Shown: in pieces, positions 1 through 8,158 of the stretch
Layout of the letters: each line of letters starts with the position of its first letter
Numbering within the stretch: position 1 is the stretch's first letter
From: Pseudodonghicola sp048268305
GTDB taxonomy: Bacteria > Pseudomonadota > Alphaproteobacteria > Rhodobacterales > Rhodobacteraceae
Length of the DNA: 64,000 bases
Assembly (NCBI RefSeq): GCF_048268305.1
Contig: NZ_JBLWVT010000004.1
Coordinates: 372,001 to 436,000 of the forward strand
Reading direction: 5' to 3'
Made by a program: the position numbers and the translations under genes
The notes under the pieces: model-generated
The model's database searches: none
Seen by the model: the letters and a program-made list of their open reading frames with translations, nothing else
Told to the model about the DNA's origin: nothing

Positions 1-221
1 TGCCAGAGCGCGCCGAGGTAGATCCAGAACTGTTCGACCAGCGATTTGTCGAGCCCGAGGGCAGCGCGGATTTTCTCGACATCCTCGTTCGACATCGCCG
101 GGTTCGAGGCGAAGAAGACCGCCGGATCGCCCGGCAGCACCCGGGTGATCAGGAAGGTGGCGATCAGCACCCCGAAGAGGGTGGGGATCGAACTGAGGAT
201 GCGCCAGATGATCTTGCTCAT
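1..221 (-). CDS. ABC transporter permease, DppB type (partial, N-terminus only)
   Basis: This is the first 73 codons of an inner-membrane permease; the rest lies off the left edge. The start reads MSKIIWRILSSIPTLFGVL. A hydrophobic span at about residues 9-31 is followed by LPGDP, the N-terminal signature of DppB/OppB permeases for peptides, nickel and other solutes. AGAGG precedes the ATG. It is the last visible gene of the minus-strand operon that begins at 9312 and starts 37 bp after the MaoC gene. No other transporter part is in this operon; a family-5 binding protein closes the facing operon at 18840, so the two may belong together (inference). Confidence 0.8.
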   Translation of the reverse strand, partial: MSKIIWRILSSIPTLFGVLIATFLITRVLPGDPAVFFASNPAMSNEDVEKIRAALGLDKSLVEQFWIYLGALW

Positions 222-258
222 GGACGGGCCTCTTGCGGCGGGATGCGGGCGGGGCGGA

Positions 259-726
259 TCATGCCTGCGCCTCGCCCTCGGGTCGGCACAGAAGAAAGAT
301 CAGATGATCGCCGCTGACAACCTCGGTTCCGTCGGCCTTGAGCAGAATGCCGCGTTCGGTGGCCAGCCCGCGCCCGGGTTTCGAGGCCATCCGCTTTTCG
401 ACCAATTCGAGCCGCAGATAGACATCCTCGCCGGGATAGAGCGGCGCGCTGAACTTGATGTCGGTCCAGCCGAGCGAGGCGGTGACCGATCGCTCGAAGA
501 CCCCCAGTTGCGATTTCAGCCCCTCGATCAGCGCCAGGCTGAACAGCCCATGGGCGATGCGGCCCTGAAACCCGGCGGCGCGGGCAAAATCCTCGTCCAT
601 ATGGACGGGGTGATGTTCGCCGGTCAGCGCCGCATAGCCGTCGATATCCGCAACCGTGATGCGGCGCAGCGCAGAGGTCAGCGCCGCGCCGGGGATGAAA
701 TCCTCGTACCAGATCTGATCGGTCAT
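259..726 (-). CDS. MaoC-family hot-dog hydratase
   Basis: This 155-residue single hot-dog protein probably hydrates a 2-enoyl-CoA, as (R)-specific hydratases do. The hydratase helix region is clear (TGEHHPVHMDEDFA, then GRIAHG at about residues 55-60). The catalytic pair of this family is Asp and His in D-x-N-P-x-H; here the Asp position is Glu37 and the Asn position is His39, while His42 is kept. The ATG overlaps the stop of the upstream acyl-CoA ligase by four bases (ATGA), so the two are translationally coupled. The altered active site may mean a different substrate or weak activity. Confidence 0.85.
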   Translation of the reverse strand: MTDQIWYEDFIPGAALTSALRRITVADIDGYAALTGEHHPVHMDEDFARAAGFQGRIAHGLFSLALIEGLKSQLGVFERSVTASLGWTDIKFSAPLYPGEDVYLRLELVEKRMASKPGRGLATERGILLKADGTEVVSGDHLIFLLCRPEGEAQA

Positions 727-2426
727 CGCTTGTCACTCCATTCGGCCTGTTGCAGGGCGCGCCAATCCACCTTCTTGCTGCCCGATTGCGGCAGCTCGGC
801 GACGAATTCCACGATGCGCGGGACCTTGTAGGCCGCCATATGTGCACGGGCGAAATCGGTGATCGCCTTGGCGTCGATGCGCTCGCTCTGGCCCGGCTTC
901 AGCACGATCAGCGCCTTGACGGTTTCGCCGCGATAGGGATCGGGGGCAGAGATCACGCAGCATTCCTTGACCGCCGGGTGACGGTAAAGCAGGGTTTCGC
1001 ATTCCGCCGGCCAGACCTTGAAGCCCGAGACGCTGATCATCCGCTTCAGCCGGTCGACGATGAAGAAATAGCCTTCCTCGTCAACGTATCCCAGATCCCC
1101 GGTCCTGAGCCAGAGCCGGCCCTGCAACGTGATCAGGGTTTCCTCGGTCGCCTCGGGGCGGTTCCAGTATCCCGCCATCACCTGCGGGCCGGAGATCAGG
1201 ATTTCCCCCAGCGCGCCCTGCGGCAGTTCGGCCAGCGTCTCCGGGTCGACCACGATCGACCAGGTGTCGAAGATCGGCAGCCCGAGGCATTGCGGCTTGG
1301 GCCGGGCCACCGGGTTGATATGGGTGGCCGAGATCGTTTCGGTCAGCCCGTAGCCCTCGCAGAACTCCAGCCCATAACGGTCGCGCAGCTCCAGCGCCAC
1401 GGCAGCGGGCATCGAGGCGCCGCCACCGGTCAGCACGGTGACATGGGCCAGACAGGCGGGATCGAAATTCTCGCTCGCCATCACGTCGACGATCATGGTG
1501 GGGGCGGCGCTCCACCAGGTGACCTGGTGGCGGGTGAAGAGCGCCGGGATGATGTCGCGGTCCCAACGGGTCATGATCACCAGCGCGGCGCCGGCGAAGA
1601 GACCGGCGCTCATCGAGGCCTGCATGCCGGCGACATGGAACATCGGCATGAAGGAGGTCAGCACCGATTGTTCGCTCAGCCCGTACCATTTGGCCTGGGC
1701 CGCGGCGGTGAAGACCACGGTGGAATGCGGATGCATGCAGGCCTTGGGCTTGCCCGTGGTGCCGGAGCTATAGGGCATCACCGCGATATCCTCGCTGGTG
1801 GCTGTATAGGGGGCGGGCAGGTGGCTGGCGGCGATGGCGGCCTCGAAATCGGTCTCGGTCGCGGCGATCAGCGGCGCGCGTGGCTCCAGCATCACCGGGG
1901 GCAGGTGATCCTCGGGCGTCTCCGGGGCGGCATCGGCGTAATGGGCGACGATCAGATGATCCAGCAGGCGCGGCATCAGCGGGCGGAACCGGTCGACCAG
2001 TTCATCACCGAGGATGGCGATGCGGGCGCCGCTGTCGCTGGCGTAATGCTCCAGCTCCTCGGTCATGTTCATCGGGTTGATCGGCACCACCACCGCGTCG
2101 GCGCGCAGGACGGCGTGGAAGGCCGTGACGAATTGCGGTGAGTTCTGCAGATCGACCAGCACCCGGTCGCCGTGGTTCACCCCAAGGTGGCGCAGATAGC
2201 CCGCCAGCGCCTCGACCCGCGCCTTGAGGTCTGCGTAACGCGTGGTCTGGCCATAGTAGAACAGCGCCGGGCGATCCGGCCAGCGGCTGGCGGAGCGGTC
2301 GAGATTGCCGAAGGCGTTGCCCGCCGGGAAATCCAGATGCGCCGCGAAACCCTCGGGCCAGAAGGGCGACTCGGGGCCGGTCCGAAGGGCTGGGATGGCC
2401 GGTTGCATGGCGTCCTGATGTGTCAC
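723..2426 (-). CDS. Acyl-CoA synthetase / AMP-dependent ligase
   Basis: This 567-residue ANL-superfamily ligase activates a carboxylic acid with ATP and CoA to an acyl-CoA. The AMP-binding loop is YSSGTTGKPKAC, YGLTET follows in the middle, and the C-terminal lid carries SVSGFKVWPAE and the catalytic-lysine region GSKKVDWRAL near the end. I chose the GTG at 2426 because it overlaps the stop of the upstream amidohydrolase (GTGA) and has GGAG eight bases before it; an ATG at 2408 is the alternative. In this operon it would be the entry step that loads the substrate side chain onto CoA. The exact acid cannot be read from sequence. Confidence 0.9.
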   Translation of the reverse strand: MTHQDAMQPAIPALRTGPESPFWPEGFAAHLDFPAGNAFGNLDRSASRWPDRPALFYYGQTTRYADLKARVEALAGYLRHLGVNHGDRVLVDLQNSPQFVTAFHAVLRADAVVVPINPMNMTEELEHYASDSGARIAILGDELVDRFRPLMPRLLDHLIVAHYADAAPETPEDHLPPVMLEPRAPLIAATETDFEAAIAASHLPAPYTATSEDIAVMPYSSGTTGKPKACMHPHSTVVFTAAAQAKWYGLSEQSVLTSFMPMFHVAGMQASMSAGLFAGAALVIMTRWDRDIIPALFTRHQVTWWSAAPTMIVDVMASENFDPACLAHVTVLTGGGASMPAAVALELRDRYGLEFCEGYGLTETISATHINPVARPKPQCLGLPIFDTWSIVVDPETLAELPQGALGEILISGPQVMAGYWNRPEATEETLITLQGRLWLRTGDLGYVDEEGYFFIVDRLKRMISVSGFKVWPAECETLLYRHPAVKECCVISAPDPYRGETVKALIVLKPGQSERIDAKAITDFARAHMAAYKVPRIVEFVAELPQSGSKKVDWRALQQAEWSDKR

Positions 2427-3658
2427 AATTCCCGCTCCGCGATCTGGCGCACGGCGTCCTCCAGCACCGCGAGCGCCTGGGCGATCGGCGCCCAGTCCGT
2501 ATGTTCTTCGGGGCAATGGCTGCGCCCGTCCTTGGATGGCACGAAGAGCATCGCCACCGGCAGGTGGGGGGCGAGGATGCCGGCGTCGTGATTGGCGCCC
2601 GAGGGCAGCCGGCCATGGGCAATGCCATGCACCCGGGCCGCCGCCTCCAGCGCCTCCCGCAGGTCGGGTGACAATGCCACCGGCGCCTCGCGATAGATGT
2701 TGCGCGCCTTGGTCTCGCAGCCGAAGGCGGCGCCGGTCTCGGCCACCAGCGCCTCGGTCGCCGCCGCGGCCCGGCTCAGGGCGGCGGCATCGGTGTCGCG
2801 GATCTCCAGCGCCAGCCGCACTTCGCCGGGCACTACATTCGCCTGGTTCGGCGTCAGCTTGACCACCCCGATGGTGCCCCTGAGCGTGTCGCTGGGGTCG
2901 GCCAGGATCATGTCGCGGAAACGATCGGCGAAACGGGCGGTGGCGGCGAAGGCGTCGCGGCGCAGGTCCATCGGGGCGGCGCCGGCATGGTCGGGCTGGC
3001 CGGTGAAGCGGATCGAGAAGCGTTCCTGCCCGGCGATGGCGGTGACGATGCCCACCGCGTCGCCGCAGGCTTCCAGCACCGGACCCTGTTCTATGTGCAG
3101 CTCGAAATAGCAGTGCAGATCGCTGAAATCTCGGGCGGCCTCTTGCACCCGGGCGGGATCGAAGCCCGCCTCTGCCATCGCTTCGATCAGCGGTTTGCCG
3201 TCCTGGCCGCGCTTCTGCGCCAGATCGTCGGGGGTGAAGCCGCCGATCATCGCCCGGCTGCCGGTGAAGGGGCCGAAGCGGCCCTCCTCGTCACGAAAGG
3301 CGATCACCTCGATCGGTCGGGCCCAATTGCCGGCGGCCATGGCGCGCCGCGCGATCTCCAGCCCCGCCAGCACCCCCAGCGCACCGTCATAGGCGCCGCC
3401 GTTCTTCACCGTGTCCAGATGCGACCCCAGCGCCACCGCGCGGCCGGTGCCGGGTGTGCGGGCCACGGCATTGCCGAAGGCGTCGAGCCGCGCGCTCATC
3501 CCCATCTCGCGGGCGCGGGACAGAAACCACTCCTGCGCGGCGCAATCCTCGGGGCCGAAGGCCGGGCGGCTCCAGCCACCATCGGGATCGCGCCCGATGG
3601 CAGAGAGCGCCTGAAAATCGGCGATCAGACCGGCGATGGGGGCGAGCGGGTCGGTCAT
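2423..3658 (-). CDS. N-carbamoyl-L-amino acid hydrolase / allantoate amidohydrolase family (M20)
   Basis: This 411-residue metal-dependent amidohydrolase of the hydantoinase/carbamoylase group removes a carbamoyl group from an N-carbamoyl amine, releasing CO2 and ammonia. Family motifs are intact: GSHLDTVKNGGAYDG with the first metal His and Asp, DEEGRFGPFTGSRAM, ELHIEQGPVLE and PDHAGAAPMDLRRDA. The ATG at 3658 overlaps the upstream hydantoinase stop (TGATGA); a GTG one codon earlier is possible. Following directly on a cyclic-amidase gene, it is the expected second step that hydrolyses the ring-opened ureido acid. Beta-ureidopropionase-like or allantoate activity cannot be separated by eye. 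Confidence 0.88.
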   Translation of the reverse strand: MTDPLAPIAGLIADFQALSAIGRDPDGGWSRPAFGPEDCAAQEWFLSRAREMGMSARLDAFGNAVARTPGTGRAVALGSHLDTVKNGGAYDGALGVLAGLEIARRAMAAGNWARPIEVIAFRDEEGRFGPFTGSRAMIGGFTPDDLAQKRGQDGKPLIEAMAEAGFDPARVQEAARDFSDLHCYFELHIEQGPVLEACGDAVGIVTAIAGQERFSIRFTGQPDHAGAAPMDLRRDAFAATARFADRFRDMILADPSDTLRGTIGVVKLTPNQANVVPGEVRLALEIRDTDAAALSRAAAATEALVAETGAAFGCETKARNIYREAPVALSPDLREALEAAARVHGIAHGRLPSGANHDAGILAPHLPVAMLFVPSKDGRSHCPEEHTDWAPIAQALAVLEDAVRQIAEREL

Positions 3659-5043
3659 CACAGCACGGGCCGGACCGAGGTGCCACGTTCCAGGAACCGG
3701 CCCTGACCGGCCTCGCCCAGGAATTCGCCATCCTCGACCACCACGCGGCCGCGCAGGACCGTGGTGTCGATCATCCCCGTGACCTCGATTCCCGAATAGG
3801 GGTTATAGCCGATGTCGCCATAATCGCTGTCGGGGCTGATCACCTGCCGCCGCTCGGGGTTGAGGATGGCAATATCGGCGTCATAGCCGGGCGCGATCCG
3901 GCCCTTGCGGTCGCCGATGCCGAAAATGTCGGCCGGCCAGGTGGAGGTGAGCCGTGCGAATTGATCGAGGCTGATCCGCCCCTGATCGACGCCGAGGGTA
4001 TAGAGCATCGGCAGCCGGATCTCGATCCCCGGGGCGCCATTGGCGACATCGGCGAAGGAGGGCAGGCCAAGCGCCTTGGCGGCGGCGGAATAGGATACTT
4101 CATCCGAGGTCACGGCCGAGAGCACGCCGCCGGCCAGCGCCTGCCAGAGCGCGGCCTGATTGTCGGCGTCCCTGAGTGGCGGGCTGAGGATGAAGTTATG
4201 GCCATCCTCGCGCTCCAGCGCCTCGTCGGTGAGGGCGAGGTAATGGGTGCAGGTCTCTGCCGTGATCTTCAGGCCGCGCTTGCGGGCGGCCTCGACCAGC
4301 GGCAGGGCGCCTTTGGCGACAAGGTGCAGGATATGGACGCCGCAGCCGGTATCCTCGGAAAAGAGGATGGCGCGCGACACCGCCTCGATCTCGGAAATCG
4401 GCGGCCGGGTCAGGGCGTGCCAGCGCGGTTCCGTATGGCCCTTGGCGATGGCCTCGGCGCGCAGGTTCTCGACGATGCCGGCGTTTTCGGCATGCAGCAC
4501 GATCATCAGATCGTCCTTGGCGGCCTGTTGCATCAGCCGGTAGAGCTGGCCGTCTTCCAGCTTGAGCCCGTCTTCCTCATAGACCGTATAGACCTTGAGG
4601 GAGGAGACGCCCGCGGCGCGCAGCCCGGCGAGTTCCCTGAGGGTCTCTTCGTTCACGTCCGTTGCGATCAGATGCAGGCCGTAATCGACGGTGACCACCG
4701 GATCGGCCTGCTTGCGGCGATGGGCAAGGCCTGCCAGCATCGACTTGCCGCGCCGTTGCAGCGCGAAATCGACGATCGAGGTGGTGCCGCCCCTGAGTGC
4801 CGCGATGCCCCCCGATTCAAAGTCATAGACCGAGCGTTGCCCCATGAAGCCCACCAGCAGGTGCACATGCGGGTCGACCCCGCCGGGCAGCACGATCTTG
4901 CCCTTGGCGTCGATCACCCGGTCGCCCGTCCCGGTGCCGGGATCGACGATGGCCTTGATCTTTTCGCCCTTGATCAGAATGTCGGCGGTGGTGGTGCCCT
5001 CGGGCAGAACCACGGTGCCGTTCGCGATCACCAGATCGGTCAT
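3658..5043 (-). CDS. Dihydropyrimidinase / D-hydantoinase-like cyclic amidohydrolase
   Basis: This 461-residue amidohydrolase should open a cyclic ureide or imide by hydrolysing the ring amide. The first metal pair is His59 and His61 in GGVDPHVH, the carbamylated lysine lies in SLKVYTVYEED near residue 150, and further ligands are in LHAEN and HILHL. The late metal Asp is kept but in TSDEVSYS, where dihydropyrimidinases usually have DH after the Ser/Thr; this hints at a non-standard substrate. The start MTDLVIANG overlaps the upstream PLP-enzyme stop by four bases (ATGA). Dihydropyrimidinase is the safest family name; allantoinase is less likely. Confidence 0.87.
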   Translation of the reverse strand: MTDLVIANGTVVLPEGTTTADILIKGEKIKAIVDPGTGTGDRVIDAKGKIVLPGGVDPHVHLLVGFMGQRSVYDFESGGIAALRGGTTSIVDFALQRRGKSMLAGLAHRRKQADPVVTVDYGLHLIATDVNEETLRELAGLRAAGVSSLKVYTVYEEDGLKLEDGQLYRLMQQAAKDDLMIVLHAENAGIVENLRAEAIAKGHTEPRWHALTRPPISEIEAVSRAILFSEDTGCGVHILHLVAKGALPLVEAARKRGLKITAETCTHYLALTDEALEREDGHNFILSPPLRDADNQAALWQALAGGVLSAVTSDEVSYSAAAKALGLPSFADVANGAPGIEIRLPMLYTLGVDQGRISLDQFARLTSTWPADIFGIGDRKGRIAPGYDADIAILNPERRQVISPDSDYGDIGYNPYSGIEVTGMIDTTVLRGRVVVEDGEFLGEAGQGRFLERGTSVRPVL

Positions 5044-6230
5044 TTGCAGCCCTCCAAAGCCTGGGTGAGATCCTCGATCAGATCCTCCGCCTCCTCGATC
5101 CCGGCAGAGATGCGCACCAGCGTGTCGCCGATCCCCATCTCGCGCCGCGTCTCGGGCGGAACGGAATAATGCGATGTATTGCCCGGCTGGCTGATCAGGC
5201 TTTCGACGCCGCCGACCGAGGGGCCGATGGCGAAGAGCCGGGTGGCGTCGACCACATGGCGGGCGGCCTCGGGGCTGGCCATCTCGAAGGACATCAACCC
5301 GCCGAAACCTGTCATCTGTTTGACCGCCAGCGCGTGGTCGTCGTGGCTGGGCAGGCCCGGGTAATAGACCTTGCCGACCGCCGGGTGGGCGGCAAGGAAC
5401 GCCGCCAGCCGCTGGCCGTTCTCGTTGTGCCGCGCCATCCGCAGGCTGTAGGTCGCCATGCCGCGCATCAGGAGCCAAGCGGCATGTGGGTCCATCACCC
5501 CGCCGTTGGCCTGGGAAAACGACCGCACCGCGCGCAACTCGGCCCGCGTGCCGCAGACGGCGCCGGCCAGAACGTCACCATGACCGTTGAGGTATTTGGT
5601 CGCCGAATGGATCAGCAGATCGGCGCCCAGTTCCAGCGGGCGCTGATTCATCGGCCCGCCCAGGGTGCCGTCGACCACCAGCTTGGCGCCGGCCGCATGG
5701 GCGATCGTCGCGAGCGCCGCCAGATTGACAATGCGCACCAGTGGATTGGTCGGGGTTTCGGCATAGATCACCTTGGTCTTTTCGGTGATGCAGGCGGCGA
5801 CATCCTCGGGCGCCAGCGAGGCGGCCCAACGGACGGTGACGCCCTGCCGCGGCAGAAGCTCGGTGAAATAGCGCAGCGTGACGCCATAGATATCGGGCAG
5901 GGCGACCAATTCGTCGCCGGCCTGCAACAGCGGCGCCAGCGCCCCGGTCACCGCCGCCATGCCCGAGGCGAAGAGGGCGGCGGATTGCGCCCCCTCCAGC
6001 GCCGCGAGCCGTTGCTCGGCGGCCATCACGGTGGGGTTTCGTACCCGCGAATAGACAAAGCCGCGCGCCCTGCCGCTGTTCACCGCCTCCAGCCCCTCGG
6101 TATCGGGGGCGGCGAAGGTGACGCTTTGATAGATGGGCATGCTCACAGCGCCCTCATTGGCCCGTGGGTCCAGCCCGGCGTGCACCGCGAGGGTGCCCAA
6201 ACGGTCGGAATGGCGCGCGTCCTTGGTCAT
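5040..6230 (-). CDS. Cys/Met-metabolism PLP-dependent enzyme (gamma-lyase/synthase family)
   Basis: This 396-residue fold-type I PLP enzyme belongs to the cystathionine gamma-synthase / gamma-lyase / methionine gamma-lyase group. Members cleave or form C-S bonds at beta or gamma carbons of amino acids. The tetramer-contact motif YSRVRNPT and the PLP lysine motif HSATKYLNGHGD are present. The Asp that pairs with the PLP nitrogen is kept, but in VVDGTLGGP rather than the usual D-N-T-[FY]. Its ATG overlaps the upstream acyl-CoA dehydrogenase stop (ATGA). Among beta-oxidation and ureide genes, a role in breaking a C-S bond is an attractive guess. Confidence 0.85.
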   Translation of the reverse strand: MTKDARHSDRLGTLAVHAGLDPRANEGAVSMPIYQSVTFAAPDTEGLEAVNSGRARGFVYSRVRNPTVMAAEQRLAALEGAQSAALFASGMAAVTGALAPLLQAGDELVALPDIYGVTLRYFTELLPRQGVTVRWAASLAPEDVAACITEKTKVIYAETPTNPLVRIVNLAALATIAHAAGAKLVVDGTLGGPMNQRPLELGADLLIHSATKYLNGHGDVLAGAVCGTRAELRAVRSFSQANGGVMDPHAAWLLMRGMATYSLRMARHNENGQRLAAFLAAHPAVGKVYYPGLPSHDDHALAVKQMTGFGGLMSFEMASPEAARHVVDATRLFAIGPSVGGVESLISQPGNTSHYSVPPETRREMGIGDTLVRISAGIEEAEDLIEDLTQALEGCK

Positions 6231-7372
6231 TTCGTCAGCTCGCGCGAGATGATGATGCGCAGGATTTCCGAGGTGCCGCCGCCGATCTCGGCCAGCTTGG
6301 AATCGCGGAAATGCCGTTGCATGTCGAATTCCATCAGATAGCCCCAGCCGCCCATCATCCGCATGCCGTTGAGCGCCGCGCGCACATAGGTTTCCGAGGA
6401 ATAGAGGTTGGCGACAGCGCTTTCCTTGTTGTTGGGAATGCCCCGGTCCACCAGGTTCGAGGAGCGGTAGAGCAAGAGCCGCGCCGCCTCGATTTCCATA
6501 TGCATGTCGGCGAGTTTCGCGCGGGTGAGCTGGAAGCTGTTGATCTTCTGGCCGAATTGCTCGCGCTCGTCGGTGTACTTCAGAATCTTGTCGAGGCAGC
6601 TCTGCGCGGCGCCGACGTTCACCGCCGAGAGGCAGCAGCGTTCGTAATCCAGCGTCTTCAGCGCGTTCAGCCAGCCGGAATTGGCGCCGCCGATGATCGC
6701 GTCCTTGGGCAGGCGCACGTCCTTGAGGAAGATCTCGTTCAGATCCATGGGCTTGAGGCCCAGCTTTTTCAGCTTGCGGATCTCCACCCCCGGGGTCTTG
6801 GGGTCGAGCAGGAACATGGTGATGCCCTTGTGCTTGGGCGCCTCCGCGTCCGAACGGGCCATCAGCAGGATGTAATCGGCCTCCTGCGCGCAGGAGCAGA
6901 ACATCTTCTGGCCATTGATCACCCATTCGTCGCCCTCGAGCACCGCGCGGGTGCGCAGGGAGGCGGCGTCAGAGCCCGAGTTCGGTTCCGACAGCGAGAA
7001 GGCGAAGCGAATCTCGCCGCGGGCCAGCTTCGGCAGCAGCTCCATCTTCTGCTCTTCGGTGCCGAAATGGACCAGCGCGTCGGTGGCGATCACGATGGTG
7101 GTATAGAAGATATTGGCGCCGGCCTCGAAATGCATGGCGAATTCTTCCAGGAAGACCGCCAGATCGGTGCAGGTCCCACCCATGCCACCGTATTGTTCCG
7201 GGATCGGCAGGCCGAGCCAGCCGGTGGCGGCCAGCTTGTCATAGAGTTCGAACGGGAATTTTTCCTGTTCGTCGCACTCACGCACATAGTCCGGCGGGCA
7301 TTCCTTCAGCAGGAAGGTCCGCAGGCTGTCGCGCATCAGGCGCTGTTCGTCGCTCAGATCGAAGTTCATCAT
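6227..7372 (-). CDS. Acyl-CoA dehydrogenase
   Basis: This is a 381-residue FAD flavoenzyme that makes the alpha,beta-double bond of an acyl-CoA, passing electrons to ETF. The N-terminal helical domain starts FDLSDEQRLMRD. The FAD/substrate strand motif FAFSLSEPNSGSDAA lies near residue 125, and the C-terminal region carries GGWGYLMEFDMQRHFRDSKL and IGGGTSEILR, typical of the short/medium-chain group. Start is ATG 7372; a second ATG follows at once. It sits three bases after the enoyl-CoA hydratase stop, and the PLP enzyme overlaps its end. A second, distinct dehydrogenase is encoded two genes upstream, suggesting two chain lengths or two oxidation steps. Confidence 0.92.
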   Translation of the reverse strand: MMNFDLSDEQRLMRDSLRTFLLKECPPDYVRECDEQEKFPFELYDKLAATGWLGLPIPEQYGGMGGTCTDLAVFLEEFAMHFEAGANIFYTTIVIATDALVHFGTEEQKMELLPKLARGEIRFAFSLSEPNSGSDAASLRTRAVLEGDEWVINGQKMFCSCAQEADYILLMARSDAEAPKHKGITMFLLDPKTPGVEIRKLKKLGLKPMDLNEIFLKDVRLPKDAIIGGANSGWLNALKTLDYERCCLSAVNVGAAQSCLDKILKYTDEREQFGQKINSFQLTRAKLADMHMEIEAARLLLYRSSNLVDRGIPNNKESAVANLYSSETYVRAALNGMRMMGGWGYLMEFDMQRHFRDSKLAEIGGGTSEILRIIISRELTK

Positions 7373-7375
7373 GAC

Positions 7376-8158
7376 TTATTTCCCTTTCCAGCGCGGCGCG
7401 CGTTTCTCGGCAAAGGCGCGGGGGCCTTCGCTGAAGTCTTCCGAGGCGCGCATGCGGTCGCGCGCGGGCAGGCCGCCGAGGATTTTCTCGAAGGCCGCCT
7501 GATCGGGCAGCATCTCGACCTCGCGGGTGGCCTCCAGCAGGGCGGCCACGGCGAGCGGCGCACCGGTGATGATCTGCGCCGCGATCTCATGGGCCACGGT
7601 CATCAGCTCGTCCCGCGGGACGATGCGGTTGACGAAGCCATAGTGCTTGGCCTCCTCCGCCCCCATTCGCCGCCCGGTCAGCAACAGGTCCGAGGCGATG
7701 TTGCCGGGCAGCTTGCGATGCGCCCGCCAGAGGCCGCCGGCCTCGGGGATGAAGCCGCGGGCAAGCTCCGGCAGGGCGAATTCGACATGCGGGGCGGCCA
7801 GCACGATCTGGCAGTTCAGCGCGAATTCGAAGCCGCCGCCGACCGCCAGACCGTTGATGGCGCAGATCACGGGCTTCAGCATGTCGTGACGGTTCAGCCC
7901 CATGAAGCCGTGCGGGCCGAAATCCTCGCCATCGTCACCGGCGGCGACCGCCTTCAGATCCCATCCGGCCGAAAACATCCGGTCACCGGTGGCGGTGACG
8001 ATCCCCACCCGCAGGGCGGGGTCGTCGTTCAGCCGGGTCAACGCCGCGTCGAGATCGCGGCTGGCCTGCTGGTCGAAGGCATTGGCGGGCGGATGATCAA
8101 AGATGATCTCCAGCACCTCGCCCTTGACCTCGGTCTTGATGCGCGACGGTCGGGTCAT
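7376..8158 (-). CDS. Enoyl-CoA hydratase/isomerase family, CaiD-like
   Basis: This 260-residue crotonase-fold protein should add water to an enoyl-CoA. The oxyanion-hole segments are FSAGWDLKA and INGLAVGGGFEFAL, followed by FALPELARGFIPEAGG. The wording AGWDLKA, TGRRMGAEEA and the ending FAEKRAPRWKGK closely recall crotonobetainyl-CoA hydratase (CaiD) as I remember that family, but no carnitine CoA-transferase is next to it. The start MTRPSRIK overlaps the upstream dehydrogenase stop (ATGA). Within this operon it would follow the acyl-CoA dehydrogenases in side-chain beta-oxidation. Confidence 0.88.
   Translation of the reverse strand: MTRPSRIKTEVKGEVLEIIFDHPPANAFDQQASRDLDAALTRLNDDPALRVGIVTATGDRMFSAGWDLKAVAAGDDGEDFGPHGFMGLNRHDMLKPVICAINGLAVGGGFEFALNCQIVLAAPHVEFALPELARGFIPEAGGLWRAHRKLPGNIASDLLLTGRRMGAEEAKHYGFVNRIVPRDELMTVAHEIAAQIITGAPLAVAALLEATREVEMLPDQAAFEKILGGLPARDRMRASEDFSEGPRAFAEKRAPRWKGK

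Noticed and set aside
7376..8158. Assignment of the locus to carnitine degradation from the CaiD-like hydratase
   Set aside because: No CoA-transferase, carnitine transporter or betaine reductase genes are present, and the ureide and sulfur enzymes would be unexplained.
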